Shown: piece by piece, positions 9,569 to 23,986 of the stretch
Numbering within the stretch: position 1 is the stretch's first letter
Layout: every line of letters starts with the position of its first letter
NCBI GenBank assembly: GCA_023511455.1
Contig: JAIMBJ010000004.1
Coordinates: 62,001-126,000 of the forward strand
Source of the DNA: Bacillota bacterium
GTDB taxonomy: Bacteria > Armatimonadota > HRBIN16
DNA: 64,000 nt
Direction: 5' to 3'
Notes under the pieces: generated by a model
What the model saw: only the letters and a program-made list of their open reading frames with translations
Databases searched by the model: none
What the model was told of the DNA's origin: nothing
Position numbers and translations under genes: made by a program

Positions 9569-11665
9569 TTACAGGTTTACCAGCTGCTTGCCCTGCACAC
9601 GGGCAATCAGTTCCTGCGCAATGTGTGACGGTACCTCTTCGTAGTGTGAAGGTTGCATCACGTATGTGGCACGCCCCTGCGTCAACGAGCGCAGGGCGGT
9701 CGCATAGCCAAACATCTCCGCCAGCGGCACGTGAGCCCGGATGGTCTGTGTGCCGCCGGGTCCCGGCTCGATGCCTTCGATTCGTCCACGCCGCGAGTTC
9801 AGGTCGCCGATGACGTCACCCAGGAACTGCTCCGGCGTGACAATCTCCACCGCCATGATGGGTTCTTTGATAGTGGGGTTCGCCTTCTGCATTGCCGCTT
9901 TGAATGCCAGCGAACCGGCTATCTTGAACGCCATTTCGGAGGAGTCTACTTCATGGTATGAACCGTCCACGACGGCGACGCGCACGTCTACCACAGGATA
10001 TCCCGCGATAACGCCGGTGTCCATTGCCTCGTGCACGCCGCCTTCTATGGCGGGAATGAACTCCTTGGGTATCACTCCGCCCACAATCTTGTTCACGAAC
10101 TCGAAGCCCTGCCCCGGCGGCAGCGGTTCGATCTCCAGAATGCAGTGCCCGTATTGACCGCGTCCACCGGTCTGGCGCACGTAGCGTCCCTCGCCGCGCG
10201 CCGGCTGGCGAATCGCTTCGCGATAAGCCACCTGCGGGCGTCCAACGTTCGCTTCCACCTTGAACTCCCGCATCAGGCGGTCCACGATGATTTCCAGATG
10301 CAGTTCACCCATGCCCGAGATAATGGTCTGTCCCGTTTCGGGGTCCGTGCTGATTCGGAAGGTGGGGTCTTCCACAGCCAGGCGGCTGAGCGCGATGCCC
10401 AGCTTATCCTGGTCGGCTTTGGTTTTCGGCTCGATAGCCACCGAAATCACGGGGTCGGGGAACTGCATTGCTTCCAGAATGATGGGCGCTTTCTCATCGC
10501 AAAGCGTATCGCCCGTCGTCGTCTCGTTCAAGCCCACTGCTGCCGCAATCTCTCCGGCATACACCACTTCCACGTCCTCGCGGTGGTTGGCGTGCATTCG
10601 CACAATCCGCCCGATGCGTTCTTTCTTGTCTTTCGATGCGTTATACACGTAGGAGCCTTTGCTGAGGGTACCGGAGTAGACGCGGAAGTAGGTGAGCTTG
10701 CCCACAAAGGGGTCGGACATAATCTTAAAGGCGAGGGCGGTAAAGGGTTCATTATCGGAGGGGTAACGCGCTTCTGGAGCACCGGTACGGGGATTCGTCC
10801 CCTTCACCGCGCCGATATCTATGGGCGAGGGCAGGTAGTCCACAATAGCGTCGAGCAGAGGCTGTACGCCCTTGTTCTTAAAAGAGGAGCCACACGTTAC
10901 GGGGACAATCTTGTTCTGAAGTGTGCCACGACGCACGGCGCGCACAATCTCCTCCGCGGTAATCGGCTCGCCCTCCAGGTATTTCTCGATCAGCGTATCG
11001 TCCACATCCGCTGCCGCTTCTATCAGCACCTCGCGCCAGTGCGATGCCATTTCGTGCATCTCGGCAGGGATTTCCATCTCTTCGTACTCCTTGCCGAGGT
11101 CATCTTTGTAGACTATCGCCTTCATATGCACGAGGTCGATGATACCGCGAAAATCGCTTTCTGCACCGATAGGCAGCTGGATGGGCACCGCGTTGGCGCC
11201 GAGGCGGTCTTTCATGCGCTGCACCACGCGGTAAAAGTCCGCGCCCAGGCGGTCCATCTTATTCACGTAGGCAATGCGGGGTACGTGGTATCGGTTCGCC
11301 TGCCGCCACACCGTTTCCGACTGGGGCTGAACGCCGCCTACCGCGCAGAAGATAGCCACCACACCATCCAGGACGCGCAACGACCGTTCCACCTCTACGG
11401 TGAAGTCCACGTGACCGGGCGTATCGATAATATTGATACGATGCCCTTTCCAGAAGCAGGTGGTGGCGGCAGAAGTGATGGTGATACCGCGCTCCTGCTC
11501 CTGTTCCATCCAGTCCATCGTGGCGGCGCCATCGTCCACCTCACCGATGCGATGGATGCGTCCTGTATAGTACAGGATGCGTTCGGTGGTAGTGGTCTTC
11601 CCCGCGTCGATGTGCGCGGCGATACCGATATTTCGAGTTTGTTCTAGAGTGTACTCACGTGCCAT
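9569..11665 (-). CDS. fusA: Elongation factor G
   Basis: EF-G catalyses ribosomal translocation and, with RRF, subunit recycling. It has 698 residues with P-loop AHIDAGKT near residue 17, switch I ERGITI, G3 DTPGHVDF, G4 NKMDR, domain IV with the [12 protein letters not shown] segment, and C-terminal [14 protein letters not shown]. This is the canonical copy in the usual str-operon place between rpsG (67 bases) and tuf (61 bases). Compare the divergent paralog at 1-1588. Confidence 0.98.
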   Translation of the reverse strand: MAREYTLEQTRNIGIAAHIDAGKTTTTERILYYTGRIHRIGEVDDGAATMDWMEQEQERGITITSAATTCFWKGHRINIIDTPGHVDFTVEVERSLRVLDGVVAIFCAVGGVQPQSETVWRQANRYHVPRIAYVNKMDRLGADFYRVVQRMKDRLGANAVPIQLPIGAESDFRGIIDLVHMKAIVYKDDLGKEYEEMEIPAEMHEMASHWREVLIEAAADVDDTLIEKYLEGEPITAEEIVRAVRRGTLQNKIVPVTCGSSFKNKGVQPLLDAIVDYLPSPIDIGAVKGTNPRTGAPEARYPSDNEPFTALAFKIMSDPFVGKLTYFRVYSGTLSKGSYVYNASKDKKERIGRIVRMHANHREDVEVVYAGEIAAAVGLNETTTGDTLCDEKAPIILEAMQFPDPVISVAIEPKTKADQDKLGIALSRLAVEDPTFRISTDPETGQTIISGMGELHLEIIVDRLMREFKVEANVGRPQVAYREAIRQPARGEGRYVRQTGGRGQYGHCILEIEPLPPGQGFEFVNKIVGGVIPKEFIPAIEGGVHEAMDTGVIAGYPVVDVRVAVVDGSYHEVDSSEMAFKIAGSLAFKAAMQKANPTIKEPIMAVEIVTPEQFLGDVIGDLNSRRGRIEGIEPGPGGTQTIRAHVPLAEMFGYATALRSLTQGRATYVMQPSHYEEVPSHIAQELIARVQGKQLVNL

Positions 11666-11732
11666 CAGTTGGTTATTTCCTCCCAGACCTGCACCTGCAG
11701 ATCCCCGTTACCCCAGCCTATAGTAGACGACA

Positions 11733-12203
11733 TTACCAGCGATAGTGTGCAAACGCCTTGTTCGCTTCCGCCATGCGGTGAGTATCTTCGCGCTTCTTCA
11801 CCGCGGCGCCCTGATTGTTGGCGGCGTCCATAATCTCCGCTGCCAGTTTCTCGATCATGGTGCGCCCACCACGCTTGCGTGCGGAGGTAACCAGCCAGCG
11901 AATTCCCAGCGAAATCCTTCGCTCGGGACGCACTTCCATCGGCACCTGGTAGGTGGCACCGCCCACGCGGCGCGGGCGCACTTCCAAAACAGGCATGACG
12001 TTCTTCAGTGCCTGATGAAACACTTCCAGCGGGTTGCGCTTCGTGCGCTCACCCACAATCTCCATCGCGCGGTAGAAAATCTTTTCGGCAACACTCTTTT
12101 TCCCGCAGACCATCAGGCGGTTAATGAACCGCTGTACCAATACATCATTATACACCGGGTCTGGCGGTATCACACGGCGCGGAGCCGGTCCTTTTCTGGG
12201 CAT
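11733..12203 (-). CDS. rpsG: 30S ribosomal protein S7
   Basis: S7 nucleates assembly of the 30S head and represses the str operon in E. coli. It has 156 residues, the family length: [20 protein letters not shown], a [20 protein letters not shown] beta-hairpin region and C-terminal [11 protein letters not shown]. It follows rpsL by 18 bases. Confidence 0.97.
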   Translation of the reverse strand: MPRKGPAPRRVIPPDPVYNDVLVQRFINRLMVCGKKSVAEKIFYRAMEIVGERTKRNPLEVFHQALKNVMPVLEVRPRRVGGATYQVPMEVRPERRISLGIRWLVTSARKRGGRTMIEKLAAEIMDAANNQGAAVKKREDTHRMAEANKAFAHYRW

Positions 12204-12221
12204 TGCTCTCTTCCCTCCCGC

Positions 12222-12593
12222 TTACTTCGGTCGCTTCGTACCGTATTTGGAACGGCTGCTCTTGCGGTTCTGCGTACCCGCCGCGTCCAGCGTGCCACGC
12301 ACCACATGATAGCGCACGCCCGGCAGGTCCTTCACACGTCCGCCACGCACCAGAACCACCGAGTGTTCCTGCAGATTGTGCCCAATCCCCGGGATGTAAG
12401 CCGTGACTTCCACACCGTTGCTCAGGCGTACACGTGCGACCTTACGCAGTGCCGAGTTGGGCTTCTTCGGCGATACGGTACGCACCACCAGGCACACTCC
12501 CCGCTTCTGCGGGCACCCTCTCAGAGCAGGGCTCTTGCTTTTCTTGCGTATGGGCTGACGCCCTTTACGTACTAACTGGTTGAATGTCGGCAT
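12222..12593 (-). CDS. rpsL: 30S ribosomal protein S12
   Basis: S12 lies at the decoding centre. It has 123 residues beginning [20 protein letters not shown]. The streptomycin-relevant loop reads [13 protein letters not shown] and the second loop [20 protein letters not shown]. Both keep the residues found in drug-sensitive wild types, so no classic streptomycin-resistance change is seen. It is the first gene after the consensus promoter at 12830-12858, behind a leader of about 230 bases. Confidence 0.97.
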   Translation of the reverse strand: MPTFNQLVRKGRQPIRKKSKSPALRGCPQKRGVCLVVRTVSPKKPNSALRKVARVRLSNGVEVTAYIPGIGHNLQEHSVVLVRGGRVKDLPGVRYHVVRGTLDAAGTQNRKSSRSKYGTKRPK

Positions 12594-12822
12594 CTCGCGT
12601 ATTTTCCTCCGTCACCGTCTCTGGGCGAAACACAACCCCTTCGCCGCACACGAAGGCGAAGGGGCTGGTCATTCGACATCCCGCTATGTCACTCCCCGAT
12701 GGAGGGGAAAAGAACCGAGCGTTTCTGGCGCCCTCTCGCCTCCTTTGCTCCGTGTTTGGTCTATACAGTTATCTTCCGCATCTCTCGCGGAAGCGATTCG
12801 CTTGTTCGGTGGGCTTACCCAA
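12594..12822 (-). promoter_or_regulatory. Structured leader of the rpsL-rpsG-fusA-tuf transcript
   Basis: This is the untranslated space between the predicted transcription start and rpsL; no gene is visible in it. It contains a perfect 10-bp inverted repeat, CCCCTTCGCC (12636-12645) with GGCGAAGGGG (12655-12664) and a nine-base loop, and a 7-bp hairpin, CTTCCGC (12774-12780) with GCGGAAG (12788-12794). A weaker 5-bp stem lies around 12691-12706. The large hairpin is followed on the minus strand by GTTGTGTTT rather than a run of T, so it looks more like an attenuator or a protein-binding leader than a strong terminator. S7-type autoregulation is known for the str operon in E. coli; a link here is inference. 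Confidence 0.5.
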
Positions 12823-12829
12823 CCGAAGT

Positions 12830-12858
12830 ATTATACTGGAAAGTGTCCAGAATGTCAA
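12830..12858 (-). promoter_or_regulatory. Consensus sigma-70 promoter for the str/S10 block
   Basis: On the minus strand TTGACA (12858-12853) is followed, after exactly 17 bases, by TATAAT (12835-12830). Both hexamers match the consensus perfectly. It lies between the rpoC stop and rpsL, so the ribosomal genes can be transcribed independently of rpoBC. Confidence 0.9.
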
Positions 12859-12892
12859 CCTTTTTTGTGTGCCAACCCCACTTTTTTGGTTC

Positions 12893-15800
12893 TTACTGCT
12901 CCTCACCGAAGGTGAGCGGGTCAATGTCCTCCTCATCGTGAGGAGAAACGATGGGGGGTTCCTCTTCAAAAGGCGTCTCTCCCAGTATGTCCTCGTCCGG
13001 TGTAATCTCGTCCTCTTCGAAGAGACCCTCCTCACCCGGCAGGAGCACCTCGCCCGCTTCCACGACCGGTATCTCACCGCGCTCGATAATCTCCGGCAGC
13101 GGTGGCTCTATCTCGCGATGCAGTACCGGGTCGTACGCCTCCAGCGGTATCTCCGCGCCCTCCGCCAGCGGCTGAGGCTCCAGTTCGCGGTAGGCGGCAT
13201 AGCCCGTGCCGGCGGGGATGAGCCGTCCGATGATGACGTTCTCTTTCAACCCCACCAGTTCGTCTTTCTTGCCGCGCACCGCCGCCTCGGTCAGCACGTG
13301 CGTGGTGCGCTCGAACGACGCGGCGGACAGGAAGCTCTCGGTGGTCAGCGCGGCTTCGGTGATACTTTGCAGTACCCACTCTGCCGTTGCCTCACGCCCG
13401 CCCTGCCGACGCACGCGCTCGTTCTCTGCCTCAAAGATGAATTTGTCCACGATGCTGCCCGGCAGGAAGCGCGTATCGCCCGGGTCCACCACGCGCCGTT
13501 TCTTCAGCATCTGGCGCACGATAATCTCGATGTGCTTGTCGTGGATATCCACGCCCTGTTGCTTGTATACTTTCTGGATTTCCTGCACTAGATACCCCTG
13601 CACCGCACGCACGCCCTTCAGCCTCAGCAGCTCGCGCGGCTGCAGCAAGCCCTCGGTGAGAGCATCCCCAGGCTCCACCATATCGCCCACTTTCACCTTC
13701 AGCTCGCCGCGTCCGGGCACCGGGTATACCTTGATGACCTGCACCTCTTCGATGCCCGCCTCTAGCAGCCGCTCCAGATGCTCGGCAGTGATTCTCTCCC
13801 CTTCGCGTACGATGACGGCATCCGGGTCGCCCTCCGGCAACGACGGGTCGATGACGGTGTTGGCAGACACTTCGTCCAGCAGACCTTCGCCCGTCTCCGT
13901 CACCGCCACCGGCACATGCAGTATCACCTGGCGCATCAGCTCGTGGCTCTCGATGGCAGCCACCACGCCTGCGTGCTCGGACATGATGGCGCGCCCCTTC
14001 AACGCTTCGGTCGCCATGAAGAGCTCGATAACGCGCGGCAGGCTACCGGCAGGAGTGATATAGGTATCCATCAGCTCGCGGAGCTGCTTCGCGCTCAGCG
14101 AAATGCCTTCTTCGCCGCTTTCGCCTTCCTGTTCCACCTGCGCCCGGCGGCGTTCTTCGTACCGTCCGACGTCACGGCGCAGCTCCTCCAGCAACTGCAT
14201 GCGGACGTTGGCAAACTGCTTGCCCCCCGTGATGTAGGTACCTGCGACGCCTCCCGTATGGAAGGTGCGCATGGTCAGCTGCGTGCCGGGTTCACCAATA
14301 GACTGCGCGGCGATAATGCCGACCGCTGTGCCAATCTCGACCAGCTTGCCGGTTGCCATATCGCGCCCGTAACACTTGGCGCAGACGCCGCGATGGTGCT
14401 CGCAGGTAAGCGGAGAACGCACCAGCACACCGCGATCGCGCATCAGGCGGAAGTGCTCCAGCGCCTGCGCATCGGTCGCCTGCTCGGCGATACTGTCCAG
14501 GTCGCTCAGGATGGTATCAATACGCTGTGCCGCTTCGTCGCTGATGAGCTCGCCCGCCTGCGCCAGCAGTTCGCCCGTTACCGGGTCGCGGATATCCTCC
14601 AGCGCGGTGCGTGCACGGATGCGCTCCGCCACCGTCTCCACCAGACTGGACAGGTCTTCTACCGGCTTGATGGTGATGCCGTTGGTAGTGCCGCAGTCAT
14701 AGGCGCGCACAATCACGTCCTGCGCGGCATCCACCAGACGGCGGGTCAGATAACCGGCGTCCGCCGTTCGCAGGGCGGTGTCGGACATTCCCTTGCGCGC
14801 ACCGTGCGTGGAAACGAAGTACTCCAGCACCGACAAGCCTTCATGGAAGTTGGACTTAATCGGCAGTTCCTCCATCAGGTTGCCGCGCGAGTCGGCGAAC
14901 AATCCGCGCATTCCCGCCAGCTGCGACAGCTGCTTGGTGGAACCACGTGCCCCTGACGCAGTGATAATATACAGCGGGTTGAAGCGGTCGATAGACTGTA
15001 CAATCGCTTCGCCAATGTCCTCGCTGGCTTTCTGCCATGCCTGAATGACACGCTGTTTGCGCTCGCCCAGTGTCAGCTGACCGCGCCGATACTGCTGATT
15101 CAGCCTCTCCACCGCGCGCATGGTGTCCGCCAGAATCCTGTCGCGGTCTTCGGGGCTTTCCATGTCGGTGATGGCGATGGTCGTTCCCGATGTGGTGGCG
15201 TAGCGGAAGCCCAGGTCCTTCAGGTCATCCAACAGCTTCACCGTCCGCTCCTGCCCGTGCATACGGAAGCAGGTAAGGATCAGGCTCGCGAGAGCCTTCT
15301 TGTCCATCACCATGTTCAGGTACTCGTCGGTGTAGGCGATGCCTTCCGGCAGGATTTCATGGAAGATAAGCCGCCCGACCGTGGTGGTGACCACTTCGCG
15401 CCTGCCGTTGCGCTCCAGCCGCACCAGAATCGGGTCGTGCAGAGCAATCAGCTTGTGCTCCAGCGCCATGCGCGCTTCCTCGATGTCGCGGAAAGGCAGC
15501 CAGCGCTTCTCACCGTTAACCTGCATCTGCTCGATACCACGAGGCTCCTGCTCCTTGGCGATGGTCAGGTAGTAGGCTCCCAGCACGATATCCTGCGTGG
15601 GCGCAACGATAGCGCGTCCATCCGCCGGCGAGAACAGGTTCTGGGTGGATAGCATCAGCACCCGCGCCTCTGCCTGCGCCAGCGGGCTCAGCGGCACGTG
15701 TACCGCCATCTGGTCGCCGTCAAAGTCGGCATTGTAGGCGGGGCACACCAGCGGGTGGATCTGGATTGCCTTGCCGTCCACCAGCACTGGCTCGAATGCC

Positions 15801-17382
15801 TGAATGCCCAGACGGTGCAGAGTGGGCGCGCGGTTCAACAGCACCGGGTGTTCGTGGATCACAGCGTCGAGGGCGTCCCACACCTCGTCCCTCATGCGCT
15901 CGATGAGGCGTTTCGCGGTCTTAATGTTCTGCGCCGCTTCGCTGTCCACCAGCCGCTTCATCACGAAGGGCTTGAACAGTTCCAGCGCCATCTCTTTCGG
16001 AAGACCGCACTGATGCAGCTTCAGGTTAGGCCCCACCACGATGACCGAACGGCCGGAGTAGTCCACGCGCTTACCCAGCAGGTTCTTGCGGAAGCGACCC
16101 TCTTTGCCCTTGAGCATATCAGAGAGAGACTTGAGGGCGCGTCCGTTCGTGCCCACCACGGGGCGCGCGCGTCGTCCGTTATCGATCAGCGCGTCCACCG
16201 CTTCCTGAAGCAGTCGCTTTTCGTGGTTGATAATGCTCTCCGGCGCACGGATTTCGATGATTTTCTTCAGGCGGTTATTGCGGTTGATGATGCGCCGGTA
16301 CAGGTCGTTCAGGTCGGAGGTGGCGAACCGTCCGCCGTCCAGCTGCACCATCGGGCGCAATTCGGGCGGAAGCACAGGGATGCACTCCAGAATCATCCAC
16401 TCCGGACGGTTCTTGGAGTTGATGAACGCCTCCACAATCTCCAGACGCTTAATAGCACGGATGCGTGCCTGTCCCTGAGTGTTCTGGATTTCCTGGCGCA
16501 GCTCGCGTGCCAGTGCTTCGAGGTCGATCTCCTTAAGCAGGTCGCGGATGGCTGCGCCGCCCATGCCTGCCTTCACCAGACCGGTATAATCCTTGCCCGT
16601 GTGGCGCGAGACCTGATACAGCAACCGCTCGATGGCGCGCCACTCCTCGTCGTTAATCAGCATCCGCTTCTCGATGCGCTCCAAACAGGCGTTGCTGTTC
16701 GGGCGGGACAGAGCCTCGTTCAGCTCGGTGATACGCGCCTCCGCCTCCTCGTACTCTTGCTGGATACGCCGCTCCAGATAAGCTCGCTTCTCCGCGATAG
16801 TGGCTTCGTCCCACGGTTCCGAGCTATCGGGGCCATGCTCCCTCAGCTGCTTATTGAACTCGCGGCGCATCCGCGCGACCTCTTCCTCTGCCTGCTTGCG
16901 GATGTTTTCGGTAATTTCACGCAGGGCGTCGCGGATGGTGTCCAGCTCCTGATTGATGGTCGCACGGTCCACGTGCGTGACGATGTACGAGGCAAAGTAG
17001 ATGACCTTCTCCAGCAGGCGCGAGGACATGTCCAGAATCAGAGCCAGCGGAGAGGGCATCGCCTTCAGGTACCAGATGTGGCATACGGGCGACGCCAGCT
17101 CGATATGTCCCATACGACTGCGGCGCACCCGCGCACGAGTTACCTCCACGCCACAGCGGTCGCAGATGGTGCCCTTGTACTTCATCTTGCGGTAGCGACC
17201 ACAGTGACACTCCCAATCCTTGACCGGCCCGAAGATGCGCTCGCAGAACAAACCGTCCCGCTCCGGCTTGAAGGTACGATAGTTGATGGTCTCCGGTTTC
17301 TTAACCTCACCATGCGACCACTGCCGGATGTCATCCGGCGATGCGATACTGATGCGTATCTTGCTGAACGCGCTGGCGTCTA

Positions 17383-17386
<4 letters not shown>
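12893..17386 (-). CDS. rpoC: RNA polymerase subunit beta'
   Basis: The beta' subunit forms half of the RNA polymerase active-site cleft. It has 1497 residues. The N-terminal zinc finger holds [13 protein letters not shown] and CDRCGVEVT; the catalytic magnesium loop [12 protein letters not shown] lies near residue 550; a second zinc site carries [19 protein letters not shown], followed by the trigger-loop region with [17 protein letters not shown] long acidic C-terminal tail (Asp/Glu/Pro-rich, about 60 residues) follows the conserved [14 protein letters not shown] segment. The start ATG overlaps the rpoB stop (ATGA) and stands behind AGGAGGTG, so the two subunits are translationally coupled. 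Confidence 0.98.
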
Positions 17387-21606
<4,220 letters not shown>

Positions 21607-21640
21607 TCGGGTACCCTCCTACGCTTGCACACGAATTATT

Positions 21641-21669
21641 AGTATGGCACAATCTTGCAGTTTTGTCAA
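21641..21669 (-). promoter_or_regulatory. Sigma-70 promoter of rpoBC
   Basis: On the minus strand TTGACA (21669-21664), a 17-base spacer, then CATACT (21646-21641), which matches four of six positions of the -10 consensus. The predicted start leaves a leader of only about 28 bases before rpoB, containing AGGAGGG. Confidence 0.75.
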
Positions 21670-21709
21670 CCCTGTCGGCGGCGATCTCGGGAAGATTTTT
21701 GTGTAAATC

Positions 21710-22339
21710 TCACGCGTCCGAAGTCGGAACCGTCTGCAATGGAGTGATACCCCACTGCTCCAGCATGGCACAAAGTCGGGAGACCGGCAAACCAACCACG
21801 TTAAAGTAGCAACCCTCGATGCGTTCAATCAGGGTGGAACCGTATCCCTGCGCCCCGTACGCCCCCGCTTTATCCATCGGCTCGCCTGTGTCCACGTACC
21901 GCCGTAGATGTTCCTCACTGACCTGTCGGAACCACACCCGCGTGCAAACGGCGTCGCACTGCTCCCGCACCACCCTGCCATCCACTGTATCCAGCAGGGC
22001 TATTCCTGTAACCACCTGATGTTCGCGACCGTTCAACCGACGGAGCATGGCAAAAGCCTCTTGCTTGTCTTGCGGTTTTCCCAGAATCTCTCCATCGACT
22101 ACCACAATCGTGTCCGCGCCGATAACAATCCCACTGCTCTGGCGGCGTGCTACCGCCAGAGCCTTCTCACGAGCCAGAGCTTTCGCTATCTCGTCGGGAG
22201 AATGTCCATCTGGAGGCACTTCATCGATATCAGCAGGGTCCACCCGGAAAGGAATACCCAGCAATGCCACCAACTGCCGCCTGCGCGGTGAGGCGGACGC
22301 CAGAACGAGAGAACAAACCGGCACAGATGCTCTTACCAT
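21710..22339 (-). CDS. maf: Maf-family nucleotide pyrophosphatase
   Basis: Maf proteins hydrolyse non-canonical or UTP/dTTP-type nucleotides to monophosphates (house cleaning) and influence division when overproduced. It has 209 residues with the family signatures LASASPRRRQLVALLG near the N-terminus, EIAKALAREKALA, GADTIVVVDGEILGKP (catalytic Asp) and HQVVTGIAL. ATG 22339 gives the family length, although the best ribosome-binding site (GGAGGATG) is rather far upstream; the open frame continues to 22483 without Maf similarity. It runs in the same direction as, and ends just upstream of, the rpoB promoter. Confidence 0.92.
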   Translation of the reverse strand: MVRASVPVCSLVLASASPRRRQLVALLGIPFRVDPADIDEVPPDGHSPDEIAKALAREKALAVARRQSSGIVIGADTIVVVDGEILGKPQDKQEAFAMLRRLNGREHQVVTGIALLDTVDGRVVREQCDAVCTRVWFRQVSEEHLRRYVDTGEPMDKAGAYGAQGYGSTLIERIEGCYFNVVGLPVSRLCAMLEQWGITPLQTVPTSDA

Positions 22340-22440
22340 CAGTGATAGGGCGATGAAACATCCTCCGTAATATTGTACCCCAACTACTTGCCAGTTGCGA
22401 GGATGAACGGTACCGCGGCTGATAATGCGGATTTCAGTAA

Positions 22441-22502
22441 CCACCTCCATGAAGGTGGCAGTGATGCAAGAATCAGGGGGCAATCTCGCCAGAGATTGCC
22501 CC
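22441..22502 (-). terminator. Two hairpins after the prepilin gene
   Basis: GGGGCAATCTC (22477-22487) pairs perfectly with GAGATTGCCCC (22492-22502) around a four-base loop, starting ten bases after the prepilin stop. A second hairpin, CCACCT (22441-22446) with AGGTGG (22453-22458), follows downstream. The run after the first stem on the minus strand is only CTGATTCTT, so if it is a terminator its T-tract is poor. Confidence 0.6.
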
Positions 22503-22511
22503 TTCTCGCTA

Positions 22512-23393
22512 TCAGTAACCGTACAGCCCCCAGAGCGCCCAGTCGCCGACCCAGGTGGGCTGCCGATTGACCGTCCATGCCATGCCGCTTGGGAATTCGT
22601 TGCGCGGGTTTGGCTGATATTCCTGCGCCGTCGGGCACTTAGCCAGGAACTCGCGGATGTTCATCCACTTGGCATGCCCATCCACGTAGGTGATAATCAT
22701 GCCTTCCGAGTGCGGGGCATTGTTCTTGTTCAACACGCCGTTCTGGTAGAACCACCTCTCCCACAGATGGCGATGTGCCATCGGGTAGATGGTCTGGATG
22801 GGCTGCGGTCCATACACATAGTGGCGCACACCGGGGAAGCGGTCTTCCATCAGTATCATGGTCTCTGCGGGTCGCTGTACGCCAGCCAGCGTGCCGCCCA
22901 GGAAAGAGTTGCGGATTTGCTGGGCGTTGCCTGTGCGGTTCCAGGTGTTCAACGCGCCCGTGATGTGCAGCGCGAGCGAGTAGCCGCCGTCGAAAATCTC
23001 GGCGTTCTGCTGCCATGCCTGCTGGTCAAACTGGCGGCTGGGACAGAAGAAAATCTGGATGTTCTTCACGTAGGGGTAAATCCAGTACTGCCACTTGTAG
23101 TGGTTCACGCGCTGCCCGTAAGTGGGACCGCTGCAGCCTACCGCGGTGGGCTGATAGGGCACGACGTTGGGCGCGATGCAATCGTCGTTGCGGGGGAAGG
23201 TCTCATCGTAGTCGCTGACGTACATCGCGATGCCCAGCCCAATCTGCTTGCAGTTGGACAAGCAGGTGGTCTGACGCGCCTTATCGCGCGCCTGGGCAAA
23301 AACAGGGAACAGAATCGCTGCCAGTATCGCGATTATCGCGATAACCACCAGCAGCTCGATAAGCGTGAAGGCGTTACGTTTCAAAGTTGACAT
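22512..23393 (-). CDS. Type II/IV prepilin-like protein with H-x9-DG motif
   Basis: A secreted pseudopilin-type protein of about 293 residues. The N-terminus carries a short basic leader and the prepilin motif [20 protein letters not shown], with cleavage expected before FTLIE by a prepilin peptidase. [20 protein letters not shown] follows, and near the C-terminus [13 protein letters not shown] fits the H-x9-DG motif of 'processing-associated' prepilins, common in planctomycetes and Armatimonadota. Such proteins often occur in many paralogs of unknown role. Start choice: ATG 23393 stands only one base after GGAGG; a TTG at 23384 has nine-base spacing and would give [10 protein letters not shown], which looks more natural. 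It begins 25 bases after glnB and is probably cotranscribed with it. Confidence 0.9.
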   Translation of the reverse strand: MSTLKRNAFTLIELLVVIAIIAILAAILFPVFAQARDKARQTTCLSNCKQIGLGIAMYVSDYDETFPRNDDCIAPNVVPYQPTAVGCSGPTYGQRVNHYKWQYWIYPYVKNIQIFFCPSRQFDQQAWQQNAEIFDGGYSLALHITGALNTWNRTGNAQQIRNSFLGGTLAGVQRPAETMILMEDRFPGVRHYVYGPQPIQTIYPMAHRHLWERWFYQNGVLNKNNAPHSEGMIITYVDGHAKWMNIREFLAKCPTAQEYQPNPRNEFPSGMAWTVNRQPTWVGDWALWGLYGY

Positions 23394-23418
23394 TCCTCCT
23401 TGTCTATATTTGAGTGTG

Positions 23419-23772
<354 letters not shown>

Positions 23773-23794
23773 CCCCGTTGGAAAGGTTCCCTGC

Positions 23795-23815
23795 CTTAAC
23801 AATTGCTTAACAATT
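23795..23815. promoter_or_regulatory. 11-bp-period direct repeat CTTAACAATT x2
   Basis: CTTAACAATT occurs at 23795-23804 and again at 23806-23815, one helical turn apart. It lies about 25-50 bases upstream of the glnB -10 element and between glnB and the divergent gene at 23987. The spacing and the TTAACA core resemble PhoP/Pho-box half-sites of Gram-positive bacteria; the true regulator is unknown. The rest of the 23758-23986 gap shows no gene. Confidence 0.5.
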
Positions 23816-23986
23816 CCCACAAAGGCTACGTCCGCCGGATCTAATACAACTCGCTTTTCGCTGCGGTATTCCTGTAAATATTGCTCCTCGCGGGGCACAC
23901 AGGTACCCAAGCGGGTACTGAAGGATACCGGTTCCCCATCAGAGTAACCTTGAAGTGTCATTCCATTCTGCGGTGAGGAGACGAAG

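Noticed and set aside
10031-11647. Long open frames antisense to fusA, rpoB and rpoC on the plus strand (up to about 550 codons)
   Set aside because: They mirror the codon structure of highly conserved minus-strand genes, have low-complexity His/Arg/Gln-rich translations and no ribosome-binding sites.
12636-12664. The strong hairpin in the rpsL leader as a terminator of rpoBC
   Set aside because: It lies after the consensus promoter, so it would also stop the str/S10 transcript, and no T-run follows; it was kept as a leader structure instead.
21645-21658. TGGCACAATCTTGC on the plus strand between rpoB and maf
   Set aside because: GG-to-GC spacing is nine, there is no plus-strand gene downstream, and the same bases form the rpoB promoter on the other strand.
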